From CAYUUR01 sp964510235 (GTDB taxonomy: Bacteria; Patescibacteriota; Saccharimonadia; Saccharimonadales; CAYUUR01): 10,436 nt of DNA. The number at the start of each line of letters is the position of its first letter. Positions within the stretch are counted from its first letter, which is position 1. The stretch is from positions 1 through 10,436 of the forward strand of contig CAZEBF010000021.1 of assembly GCA_964510235.1 (NCBI GenBank). The letters are read 5' to 3'. Below the pieces are notes generated by a model, which worked only from the letters and a program-made list of their open reading frames with translations, did not search any database and was not told the origin of the DNA. Positions 1-6,853 of this stretch are shown in pieces. A program made the position numbers and the translations under genes.

Positions 1-1334
1 ACCACCGTAAGACCTGTCGCCTGAGTAACCGTAGGAGAGAACGCAGGATTGGCTAGTACATCTGGAACATCACCGGTTGCCTGAAACTCGACAACTTGCC
101 TGCCATTTAACTGGTTGGTTCTAAGCACAGGCGCCCCGTTAACGAGATCGAGATTGTTACCGTTAGCGGTCTGGTCTACCCATTGCGATACCGTTGAGCC
201 ATTCGTCGCGTTTGTGGTTGAGCCACCAACTGACCATTCCACATATAATCGCGTATGATTTGCGCTGGTGTAAGAGGCGTTTCGCAAGCCAGAGCCACTA
301 ACCCGAGAAAACTGGAAGGCCATATTGTTACCACTGTTCCAGTCGCCACGATTCACTATATCCTGCACTACAGTGGCTAGGTCTGGTGTTTGTTGAGCGG
401 CACCTTGTTGGTTTTGTGTACTCCACGCCGGAATCGCCCAATCGACACTATCAGAAGTCAGCGCTCCAAGGTTGTTGAGTTGACCACTTCCAGGGCAACT
501 AAAGTTAGATTTATTGCCGCTATCAAAGCCGCGGATTTTGGTTGTCAGCGGTTGGCTTAGCTGGGCGCTGGTACCGCCAGTACCATTTATGCCGCGTGAT
601 CTAAACTGAATATAGGCATTAGTAATCGTTGCGTTGCGCGGTATGTCGACATTATCAAACAGCACACCAATGTTTTGCTGACCCGAGTTCTCATTACCAA
701 CATGAAATTCAAGATCATTATTACTGGCGGCACAGACGCTGTTGTTGGCAGTCCCATTTGTTTGTTCTTCATGCACGTCATCAACCGTAAAGCTATCGTC
801 TGCGATGTTGGTTACTTGCTGCCGAACTGAGTTTGCATCGTCAGAGCGGTACCATGCAACCGGAGAAAAATCGCCCGGTGATTCAGTATACAAACCGCTG
901 CGCACGAGACGCACACGAATATCTTCTACATAGGCCACATTAAGGGATATATCTGGAATATAAACTCTACCAATGGCACGAATGTTGCGGGCGTTTCCTG
1001 TACAAACGCTATCAAATATTTCTACTTGGTAGGTTACTTGGTAGTCGGCGTCAGAGTACAGCACGGTCGAATCTTGATCGTCAGCTGGCTCGTTACGATT
1101 CTCTGCCGTTCCACAGTAGGACAAGTTGCTATCAAGCTCTTCTTTGGCATAATCTACGGCCGCTTTGGCTGCAGCCCGGGCGATCAAAATATAGCCATAG
1201 CGAGTAATCTGCCGCTGGTTAACAACAATTGCTTGGTTAATCAAAATTGCCACAATCATAAGTGTGCTCATCATGATGAGCACCATTGGCATTACGAAGC
1301 CTTTTGCATTAGTCTGTTTCTGCTTAAAAGTCAT
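1..1334 (-). CDS. Large PilX/GspK-like prepilin with adhesin-type C-terminal domains (3' end beyond the window)
   Basis: I read 444 codons with no stop before the left edge, so the C-terminus is missing. Seen: a short basic leader, a prepilin-peptidase-like G12/F13 junction and a hydrophobic helix at about 13-38. Position +5 is Met instead of the usual Glu, as in GspK/PilX-type minor pilins. Residues 40-150 look like a pilin head. Residues 156-170 (motif PVAWYRSDDA) and 378-429 (motifs SQWVDQTANGNN, LNGRQVVEF) resemble the two ends of the start of a LamG/concanavalin-like domain. Between them, about 171-369 resembles the secreted beta-domain with signatures ATITNAYIQF and TPDLATVVQDIVNR. The start overlaps the upstream pilin gene by 11 bp, with only a weak AGAAG ribosome site, suggesting translational coupling. 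Inferred role: pilus-tip or surface adhesin. The pilin class is fairly certain; ligand unknown. Confidence 0.75.
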   Translation of the reverse strand, partial: MTFKQKQTNAKGFVMPMVLIMMSTLMIVAILINQAIVVNQRQITRYGYILIARAAAKAAVDYAKEELDSNLSYCGTAENRNEPADDQDSTVLYSDADYQVTYQVEIFDSVCTGNARNIRAIGRVYIPDISLNVAYVEDIRVRLVRSGLYTESPGDFSPVAWYRSDDANSVRQQVTNIADDSFTVDDVHEEQTNGTANNSVCAASNNDLEFHVGNENSGQQNIGVLFDNVDIPRNATITNAYIQFRSRGINGTGGTSAQLSQPLTTKIRGFDSGNKSNFSCPGSGQLNNLGALTSDSVDWAIPAWSTQNQQGAAQQTPDLATVVQDIVNRGDWNSGNNMAFQFSRVSGSGLRNASYTSANHTRLYVEWSVGGSTTNATNGSTVSQWVDQTANGNNLDLVNGAPVLRTNQLNGRQVVEFQATGDVPDVLANPAFSPTVTQATGLTV

Positions 1335-2034
1335 TGTACTTCTTTACTGTAATACTTATAGTCTCGTTAATCACGTTACCGTTTGCCATATCGGTCATAC
1401 CTAGTGTCACTTTTACTTTATCAGCCTGGACAGGATTATTTTGTACGGCAACATTATTCTCATCAAAATACTGGACTTGCAAGCTATCAACGTTTCGTGA
1501 CATTTCAAGGTCATCCTGACATGGCGTATTGTCGTTGACTGGGCAGGTCTGAGTAAAGAAGTTAGCCGGCGAGACAACGCTCGGGCTTGGCACAACTACT
1601 CGTCGATAGAGTTTGTCACCAACCACGTAGTAAATGATGTTGTTAATAGCAATTTGACCATTATTTGGACCGCTATTGTAGTACACAAATTGACGAGATG
1701 GATCACTTCGTGGCTTATCAATGGCTGGCAGGCTAATAATCAGCGTGTTATTCGGTGTAGAGTCGTAGTCCCAGCCACCCGGCGGATCATTTGCATCATT
1801 TAGCCCACTGATTAAAGTCGCGTTAAAGCGACTCGAAAACGTTAACTCATCTTGCAGTTTATCGAGTAGGTTAAGGCCCTCCATGCGCAGATTAACACGC
1901 GCATTGCGCTCATACAGCTCACCATTTTTGGACACCAGCACCGAAACAAGCACTACACACACAATCAGCGTAATCGGCACCACCACCAGCATTTCTACAA
2001 GCGTAAAGCCCTGTTGGTTGCGACCAAATGTCAT
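1324..2034 (-). CDS. PilW/PulJ-like type IV minor prepilin
   Basis: A 236-residue protein with a classic class III prepilin signal: leader MTFGRNQQ, G9/F10 cleavage site, Glu at mature position 5 (E14) and a hydrophobic helix to about residue 35. The head has features typical of the PilW/GspJ family: an IIYYVVGDKLYRR strand pair near 133-145 and a DSLQVQYFDENN segment near 183-194. C164 and C172 could form a disulfide. It is the middle gene of three prepilins; its ATG overlaps the TGA of the preceding gene (ATGA), and it has a good GGAG site 7 nt upstream. By family knowledge, such pilins form a tip complex that primes pilus assembly. Position +11 of the mature helix is proline. Assignment to the PilW/GspJ branch rests on length, motifs and gene order, not on a search. 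Confidence 0.85.
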   Translation of the reverse strand: MTFGRNQQGFTLVEMLVVVPITLIVCVVLVSVLVSKNGELYERNARVNLRMEGLNLLDKLQDELTFSSRFNATLISGLNDANDPPGGWDYDSTPNNTLIISLPAIDKPRSDPSRQFVYYNSGPNNGQIAINNIIYYVVGDKLYRRVVVPSPSVVSPANFFTQTCPVNDNTPCQDDLEMSRNVDSLQVQYFDENNVAVQNNPVQADKVKVTLGMTDMANGNVINETISITVKKYNDF

Positions 2035-2456
2035 CGACCAACTCCACTCTCTTGAATGCCTGTTGATATGTTGATGGTTCGAACCTTGCTAGGGCTCTCT
2101 TTATACGTGATGCGTACGTCTAACTTTTTGAGCGTTGGTGTAACGTCGCGAATGTAGACCTTAGCTGATCGCGGCTGTCGTAAGTCCGCAGGTAATTCGT
2201 CGGTAAAATCCTCAACTTCATAGCTGGTGGCTGCATTACCCTGGTTGAGTGTCGCAAAACTCTTTGTCTCATATTCCTGAAACTTTTCGTACATGGTCGT
2301 AATTGCAGTCAATCGACGCTCTGTTTTATCAAGTATACCGTCGATTTGTATCATGAAGGCGACTATCGTCAACATCACCCAAGACAGCACGGCTAATGTT
2401 GTCATGAGCTCGATGATTGAAAAGCCACGTTCGTCGGCAGTAATCCCACGTTTCAT
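2031..2456 (-). CDS. PilV/GspI-like type IV minor prepilin
   Basis: A 141-residue prepilin. The leader of 11 residues ends in G11, followed by FSIIEL with the conserved Glu at mature position 5 (E16), and a hydrophobic helix to about residue 33. The small head ends in a beta-rich stretch (KKLDVRITY, RTINIST), as in PilV/GspI pilins. No head cysteines are visible. It is the first gene of the pilin trio and is separated from ruvC by 39 bp that contain a good extended -10 element, so it probably begins its own transcript. In other bacteria PilV-W-X (or GspI-J-K) pilins assemble into the pilus tip. Prepilin identity is secure; the exact minor-pilin class is inferred from size and order. Confidence 0.85.
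   Translation of the reverse strand: MKRGITADERGFSIIELMTTLAVLSWVMLTIVAFMIQIDGILDKTERRLTAITTMYEKFQEYETKSFATLNQGNAATSYEVEDFTDELPADLRQPRSAKVYIRDVTPTLKKLDVRITYKESPSKVRTINISTGIQESGVGR
2042..2045 (-). promoter_or_regulatory. Shine-Dalgarno site (GGAG) of the PilW-like gene
   Basis: GGAG sits 7 nt before the ATG at 2034, inside the end of the preceding pilin gene. It shows that this organism uses Shine-Dalgarno initiation for an operon-internal gene, in contrast to the leaderless-looking first genes. Confidence 0.65.
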
Positions 2457-2464
2457 TTAGTCTC

Positions 2465-2473
2465 ACTATAGCA
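2465..2473 (-). promoter_or_regulatory. Extended -10 (TGC-TATAGT) of the pilin operon
   Basis: TGC followed by TATAGT (5 of 6) makes an extended -10 in the 39-bp gap between ruvC and the first pilin gene. It ends 8 nt before the ATG at 2456, so the mRNA would have a leader of at most about 2 nt. No Shine-Dalgarno is visible between it and the ATG. Confidence 0.5.
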
Positions 2474-2495
2474 TAAGCAGTATCGTAATAACACC

Positions 2496-2975
2496 TTAGG
2501 AATGGCGTTGGCTCATACTGTGACAAATTGCTGCCGCCAAAGCATCGGCAGCATCATCAGGCTTGGGCACTTCATCGAGTCTGAGGAGTATGCGGACCAT
2601 TTCTTGAATCTGTTTTTTGTCGGCCTTGCCATAGCCTGTCAGAGCCATTTTTATCTGTTGCGGAGTGTATTCGAACAGTTCAAGATTGTGTTGTTTGCCG
2701 CAGAGCAGTACAACCCCCCGTGCCTGACTCACACTCATGGCAGTCGTAACATTCTGACTAAAGAACAATCTTTCGACTGACATGACGGTTGGTGTATGCT
2801 CAGTGATTATTTCGTGAAGTTCATCGTAAATGGTGTGTAGTCGGTCGCTATCTGGTTGTTTGACTGGCGTGCGGATCACACCACCGTCGACAAATGTCAG
2901 ATTACCGCGCGGATCTACGTCAACAATACCAAAGCCCAAGATACCGGTGCCAGGATCTATGCCAAGAATTCTCAT
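2496..2975 (-). CDS. ruvC: Holliday junction resolvase RuvC
   Basis: A 159-residue protein of normal RuvC length. RuvC is a dimeric, Mg-dependent endonuclease that cuts four-way DNA junctions after RuvAB branch migration. Family hallmarks are visible in order: MRILGIDPGT with catalytic D7, SVERLFF with E68, the SQARGVVLL helix near 83-91, TGYGKADK near 113-120, and KPDDAADALA with D141 and D144. All four acidic residues of the active site are therefore present. It starts 18 bp after the lamin-tail gene. TATGAT lies 6 nt before the ATG and no Shine-Dalgarno is visible. In many bacteria yebC lies directly next to ruvC; here a surface-protein gene separates them. ruvA and ruvB are not in the window. 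Confidence 0.97.
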   Translation of the reverse strand: MRILGIDPGTGILGFGIVDVDPRGNLTFVDGGVIRTPVKQPDSDRLHTIYDELHEIITEHTPTVMSVERLFFSQNVTTAMSVSQARGVVLLCGKQHNLELFEYTPQQIKMALTGYGKADKKQIQEMVRILLRLDEVPKPDDAADALAAAICHSMSQRHS

Positions 2976-2981
2976 ACGACC

Positions 2982-2987
2982 ATCATA
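2982..2987 (-). promoter_or_regulatory. -10 box (TATGAT) before ruvC
   Basis: TATGAT (5 of 6) lies in the 18-bp gap after the lamin-tail gene and ends exactly 6 nt before the ruvC ATG. There is no obvious -35 and no Shine-Dalgarno. The same geometry is seen before the lamin-tail and PH/split-barrel genes. Confidence 0.45.
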
Positions 2988-2993
2988 CCCGCT

Positions 2994-4580
2994 TTATCGG
3001 CGACGAGCTACGCGAGAGTAGACAGAACGCAGTTTCTGCCCAATATCCTGGCGGTATTCGTATATGCCGTAGCAAACAGCCAAGACTACGGCGATTGCGA
3101 GCACACGGTGATTGCGCTGGGCGTCCTGACTGGTGGCGGGATCGATTGTGCTGGCCGCCCCAACCACTCCCGTTATCTTTCGGCAACGATTTGTTTCTGG
3201 GTTGCGCTCCTCGCCTTCATCACACGGTTTCAGAACATTTGAGGCATCGGCCACGCTCTTGCAACGATTGGTTTCGGGGTTTCTGATCTGATTTGGCTCA
3301 CACGACTTGAGCGTACTGGCTGCCGCAATGCTGGAGCGGCAACGGTTGGTCTCGGGACTACGATATTGGTTTGGCGCACACGGAACCAGGCTTGATTCAC
3401 TACTAGTCAGTGATCGGCAACGATTTGTTTCTGGGTTGCGTACTTTACCAACTGGGCAGGCGGCAAGATTATTTGACGTGGCCGAGGTTGACTCTACAAG
3501 TAGCGATAGGTTTGCATCGCCCGGTGTCGGTCGGTTAGTTACTTCCCAACTGTCTGTAACCAGCGCAAAAGCTTCATCGTCTCTCATGTTTGCTGGATAG
3601 GTTATCACTTCTTCTATGTCAGATATTAGAACAATGGTGGCACCAGATGCGTTCGGCAATGCCACGTCCTTAACAACCAGATATGTACCTGCGTCGATTG
3701 TGCCAGATACTTTGTGATTAACGCCGTTCACCTGTAGAGTACAGCTTTGAACATCAACTCGTGTAGCGAGCGTATTATACAATTCAACATACTCCACTCC
3801 CTCATCAGCACCACTTGGGTTAGGTTGTATCTCAGATAAACGAACGCCTTCACAGCTCACCTGCTCGACCATCTCAACACAGTTACCGCCATCGTCGCGT
3901 ATAAAGCCATTTGGAATTGCTGCCTGAGCCCCAGGAAATTCCGTTTGATTCAGACAGAAGTCAGTTACCTCTACAAGCAAAGCAAGGTCTACTGCCGGTG
4001 GAGGTGCAAGACGAAAATCTGCAGCATTGTTGTTGGTATCAATCAGTTGGCCAGCAGTCAGCAGACGCTGCATAGTCATGCCGCCAGCTGGAGCTGTCAC
4101 GGCCGCTGTTTCTGCAAACTGAGCACTACCCCAACCAACCGTATCAACGATCATATTCTCTTGTGAAATCAGATGAACATGCCCGCCAGTTGCACTTAAG
4201 CCGCCCTTGAATATACCTGAAGGAATGGCGTTTGTTTGTGTCGATAGATATTCTTCCGTTACCAAACGAATCGTGCTGCCGGCATCAATATAAACACGCT
4301 GTTCGAGGGCGGGCGTCGTAATGCAGACTAACTTAGTGCCTTGGCCACTTGTAGCTGAGCTGGCATAGTACAAACACCAGTCAGTTACATCAATAACAGA
4401 AGCTCCTGTATTGGTCACGTCAATGAACTCCTGGCTTGCAGTACCGCTAACAGTGCCGCCAACTTGAACCTGACTGATGAGCACGCTAACATCTTGGCCA
4501 CTTACCTGTTGATAAGCGCCAAAAATAACAACTATAAAACCAATAAACAGACCCGCCAAAGAGAGTGCACCCGTTTTCAT
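2994..4580 (-). CDS. Membrane-anchored lamin-tail-domain protein with four cysteine repeats
   Basis: A 528-residue, probably extracellular protein. Residues 5-24 form a hydrophobic signal segment. Two lamin-tail-like (LTD) beta domains follow: about 30-155 (SQEFIDVTNTGAS, IDVTDWCLYY, VDTVGWG) and 243-355 (LSEIQPNPSG, EYVELYNT, DAGTYLVV, RPTPGDAN). Residues 375-478 are four perfect 26-residue repeats with core RNPETNRC and paired cysteines (375/388, 401/414, 427/440, 453/466), followed by a short stalk. A transmembrane helix at about 491-505 and a basic tail ending ARRR suggest a C-terminal anchor with the bulk outside the cell. Bacterial LTDs occur in secreted or membrane proteins and some nucleases, but no catalytic motif is visible here. 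It lies between yebC and ruvC with its own strong promoter. Function is unknown; surface adhesion or host contact is a guess. Confidence 0.85.
   Translation of the reverse strand: MKTGALSLAGLFIGFIVVIFGAYQQVSGQDVSVLISQVQVGGTVSGTASQEFIDVTNTGASVIDVTDWCLYYASSATSGQGTKLVCITTPALEQRVYIDAGSTIRLVTEEYLSTQTNAIPSGIFKGGLSATGGHVHLISQENMIVDTVGWGSAQFAETAAVTAPAGGMTMQRLLTAGQLIDTNNNAADFRLAPPPAVDLALLVEVTDFCLNQTEFPGAQAAIPNGFIRDDGGNCVEMVEQVSCEGVRLSEIQPNPSGADEGVEYVELYNTLATRVDVQSCTLQVNGVNHKVSGTIDAGTYLVVKDVALPNASGATIVLISDIEEVITYPANMRDDEAFALVTDSWEVTNRPTPGDANLSLLVESTSATSNNLAACPVGKVRNPETNRCRSLTSSESSLVPCAPNQYRSPETNRCRSSIAAASTLKSCEPNQIRNPETNRCKSVADASNVLKPCDEGEERNPETNRCRKITGVVGAASTIDPATSQDAQRNHRVLAIAVVLAVCYGIYEYRQDIGQKLRSVYSRVARRR
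3147..3458 (-). repeat. Four in-frame 78-bp tandem repeats encoding two-cysteine modules
   Basis: Copies lie at 3381-3458, 3303-3380, 3225-3302 and 3147-3224. Each encodes 26 residues with cysteines 13 positions apart around the core R(N/S)PETNRC. The first and last copies (in gene order) share an identical 27-bp core (3414-3440 and 3180-3206, 234 bp = 3 units apart), while the middle copies differ by synonymous and replacement changes. Confidence 0.9.
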
Positions 4581-4586
4581 ACCATG

Positions 4587-4615
4587 ATCCTACTACACGA
4601 TTATCTGTCTGTCAA
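4587..4615 (-). promoter_or_regulatory. Sigma-70-type promoter (TTGACA-N17-TAGGAT) of the lamin-tail protein gene
   Basis: A perfect -35 TTGACA (4610-4615) is followed after exactly 17 nt by TAGGAT (4587-4592, 4 of 6). The hexamer ends 6 nt before the ATG at 4580, giving a predicted leaderless transcript. AGGA inside the -10 could also act as a Shine-Dalgarno with 8 nt spacing if transcription starts further upstream. A GATAAT inside the spacer is an alternative -10. Confidence 0.6.
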
Positions 4616-4626
4616 AAAGCTTAAGA

Positions 4627-5352
4627 TTAGCCCATGTTGGGTAGTGAAGCAACGTTGGTATACGTGTTGCTGACATCATCATTTGCCTCGAGCGCTTCGA
4701 GCACGCGCAGGAGTTTACCGGCAGTTGCCTCATCATTAATATCAACCGTATTATTTGGTACGTAAGTGAGCTCTGCTTCAGTTACTGTAAAACCATTACT
4801 CGTCAAAGCATCACGGACTTGTGCGAGAGCTTTTGGCTCAGTATAGATTATTGATCCGTCTTCGTCTTCTTGCACGTCATCTGCGCCTGCATCGAGTGCC
4901 GCCATCATAGCCTCATCACCAGTTGCCGCGATCCTAATAGAACCTTTTCGATCAAACTGGAAAGCCACTGCACCTTTCTCGGCGATATTACCACCGTGTT
5001 TACTAAACGCTAGTTTTACTTCTGGGTAGGTTCGATTCACATTGTCAGTCGCACACTCCACTAAAATTGCCGCACCACCTGGACCATAGCCCTCGTACAT
5101 AATCTCTTGAATTTGAGCACCGCCCAATTTGCCAGAACCACGGTCAACTGAACGCTGAATATTTGCCATTGGCATGTTGGCGGCTTTAGCTTTATCAATT
5201 GCCAGGCGTAAAGCAAAGTTCATATCTGGGTCCGCGCCGTTTTTTGCAGCTATAGCAATTGCGTTACCAAGCTTGGTAAAAATTGCGCCGCGTGCCGCAT
5301 CCTTAGCGCCTTTTTGTCGTTTGATAGTTGACCATTTAGAATGTCCAGACAT
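4627..5352 (-). CDS. yebC: YebC/PmpR family protein (translation or regulatory factor)
   Basis: A 241-residue, full-length YebC family (TACO1-related) protein. It opens with the family signature MSGHSKWSTIKRQKG, then a three-helix N-terminal domain (FTKLGNAIAIAAKNG, NFALRLAIDKAKAANMP), then the EIMYEGYGPGG loop near 83-93, VNRTYPEVKLAFSKHGG near 105-121 and AVAFQFDRKG. Proteins of this family have been described as transcription regulators and more recently as ribosome-associated factors that ease stalling at proline-rich sequences; the sequence cannot decide which applies. It starts 8 bp after comEC, with GGAG inside the end of comEC (11 nt spacing), so it is probably cotranscribed with comEC. 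The C-terminus is acidic, ending SLPNMG. Confidence 0.96.
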   Translation of the reverse strand: MSGHSKWSTIKRQKGAKDAARGAIFTKLGNAIAIAAKNGADPDMNFALRLAIDKAKAANMPMANIQRSVDRGSGKLGGAQIQEIMYEGYGPGGAAILVECATDNVNRTYPEVKLAFSKHGGNIAEKGAVAFQFDRKGSIRIAATGDEAMMAALDAGADDVQEDEDGSIIYTEPKALAQVRDALTSNGFTVTEAELTYVPNNTVDINDEATAGKLLRVLEALEANDDVSNTYTNVASLPNMG

Positions 5353-5360
5353 ATTGTTTG

Positions 5361-6812
5361 CTACTCCGCTTTGATTGCCTTTTCATCTGTTATTGTAGCA
5401 TGCTTTTGGTCGTTTTTGCGAGCCATGATGACCGCGAATAACACAATCGCACTATACATTGCAACCATGCCGTACCATGGAATTTTTACCTCGACTTCTG
5501 CAAACGGAACCCGGCTCAATATATTCACGATCTGCATCATATAGCCTAAGACTAGTTCGGCTGGCCAGGCACCAAATCGGACCAAGACTGGCAGATACGC
5601 ACCAGATAATCCAGCCAGCAAAGACACCAGCATAGCCAGTGGCGTCACGGGCACCACTAGCAAGTTTGCCAGCAAAGAAACTACCGATAATCTATCAAAA
5701 ACTAACATAATAATTGGAATGGTCATGAGCTGTGCCGAGAAACTCTCGATAGCAACCGCTGGAACCATAGGAATTTCTGTTCGGTCCGTAAATAATCGTG
5801 CAGACACTAGTGGAGCGAGTATTAACACGCCACTAAACGCCAGAAACGAAAGATACCAGCCAATGTCGGTCCATATGTAGAACGGACTGACCATGGCTGT
5901 GAGGGCAGCCGCAAACAAAATTAGTAGGTACGGATTGATCTGTCGTCCATAGTACCAAGCCCACAAACTTAGTCCACTGACCACAGATGCCCGAACAATC
6001 GACGCGCTAAAACCAGTGAGAGCCAAGAACGCTGCAATTAACAGCACGGCAGCTAAAGTAGCCTGGTATTTTGAACGGCCGCCTGTCAGACGACGCACCA
6101 CCAGCACAATAATTGTCAGGTTATAGCCAGACACCGCAATCAAGTGCGTCAAGCCAACCATTGACAAACGATCACTGACGTCTTCCGGTAAAGTATCACG
6201 CTGACCAACTAGCAGCCCCAGTCCAAACGAAGCCTGTGGTTCAGAAACGGCCGACAATAGACCGGCAGAAAAGGTACGGCGAAAAGCATGCACAGGATTG
6301 GTTGAGCGCTGTGTTACCGAAATCTGTGCAAAGCTCATTCTGGCTTGCCGCGAACCACGTGACGGCCGCATTTTACCACTCAGCTGGACTCGGTCGCCGC
6401 GATACACCATCGTCGCACCACGCCCAGCTACAACAATACTGCCGCGCAGTCGTTGACCATCCTCTAGCTTTAGACTACCTGCATCAAAGGTTAGCTGGCC
6501 TCGATCATCATAAACGCTATCATCTAAGGCAGTCACTTCAAGTTGTACTGGTTTATCTCGTAGCTTTTGGTAAATTTGCAATTCAGGCAAAAATCCACTT
6601 CCCCGCCACCAGCCAAGCAACAGACCAAACAACAATGCCAAAACTATCATGCTTCTCGATGGCCTTAGCAAACTCCAAAAAAACAAAGGCGCAGCGATCA
6701 ATAGCATAAAAGTGTAAGGCATTGGCCTAAAACGCCCACACCACAAACCAAGCAAACATCCAGCGCACATAACGCCAATAATCCACACCCGTCGCACCCG
6801 TTTTGCACCCAT
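5361..6812 (-). CDS. comEC: ComEC/Rec2-type DNA uptake channel, short form without the nuclease-like domain
   Basis: A 483-residue polytopic membrane protein. Residues 10-70 hold N-terminal membrane segments; about 85-170 form the soluble OB-like DUF4131 region (LRGSIVVAGRG, RGDRVQLSGKM). From about 190 comes the Competence domain, with the hallmark GLTHLIAVSGYNLTII at 220-235, then several transmembrane helices to about 465, ending in a charged tail. ComEC passes single-stranded DNA across the inner membrane during natural transformation. Full-length homologues (about 700-800 residues) carry a C-terminal metallo-beta-lactamase-like domain; here the gene ends with a clean TAG and no such domain follows. 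It lies 41 bp after the PH/split-barrel gene and 8 bp before yebC. Nearby pilin genes and ruvC fit a competence setting. I see neither a good Shine-Dalgarno nor a good -10 at its start. Confidence 0.93.
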   Translation of the reverse strand: MGAKRVRRVWIIGVMCAGCLLGLWCGRFRPMPYTFMLLIAAPLFFWSLLRPSRSMIVLALLFGLLLGWWRGSGFLPELQIYQKLRDKPVQLEVTALDDSVYDDRGQLTFDAGSLKLEDGQRLRGSIVVAGRGATMVYRGDRVQLSGKMRPSRGSRQARMSFAQISVTQRSTNPVHAFRRTFSAGLLSAVSEPQASFGLGLLVGQRDTLPEDVSDRLSMVGLTHLIAVSGYNLTIIVLVVRRLTGGRSKYQATLAAVLLIAAFLALTGFSASIVRASVVSGLSLWAWYYGRQINPYLLILFAAALTAMVSPFYIWTDIGWYLSFLAFSGVLILAPLVSARLFTDRTEIPMVPAVAIESFSAQLMTIPIIMLVFDRLSVVSLLANLLVVPVTPLAMLVSLLAGLSGAYLPVLVRFGAWPAELVLGYMMQIVNILSRVPFAEVEVKIPWYGMVAMYSAIVLFAVIMARKNDQKHATITDEKAIKAE

Positions 6813-6853
6813 ACTATTGCTACTCTAGCTCGCTTGCGCGGTTTTTTCTAGTA

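Noticed and set aside
2031..2033. Possible TGA recoding as in Gracilibacteria/SR1
   Set aside because: TGA ends the PilV-like gene in the usual ATGA overlap, and no in-frame TGA interrupts any conserved gene.
2856..3286. Two overlapping plus-strand open frames of about 130 codons
   Set aside because: They lie opposite ruvC and the cysteine-repeat end of the lamin-tail gene, contain no recognisable motif, and the minus-strand frames are clearly coding.
6236..6709. Plus-strand open frame of 157 codons
   Set aside because: Antisense shadow of comEC; low-complexity composition and no domain.
6831..6848. GC-rich stretch followed by six Ts on the plus strand, as a terminator
   Set aside because: No plus-strand gene ends here, no stable stem with a normal loop can be formed, and on the coding strand the run is As.
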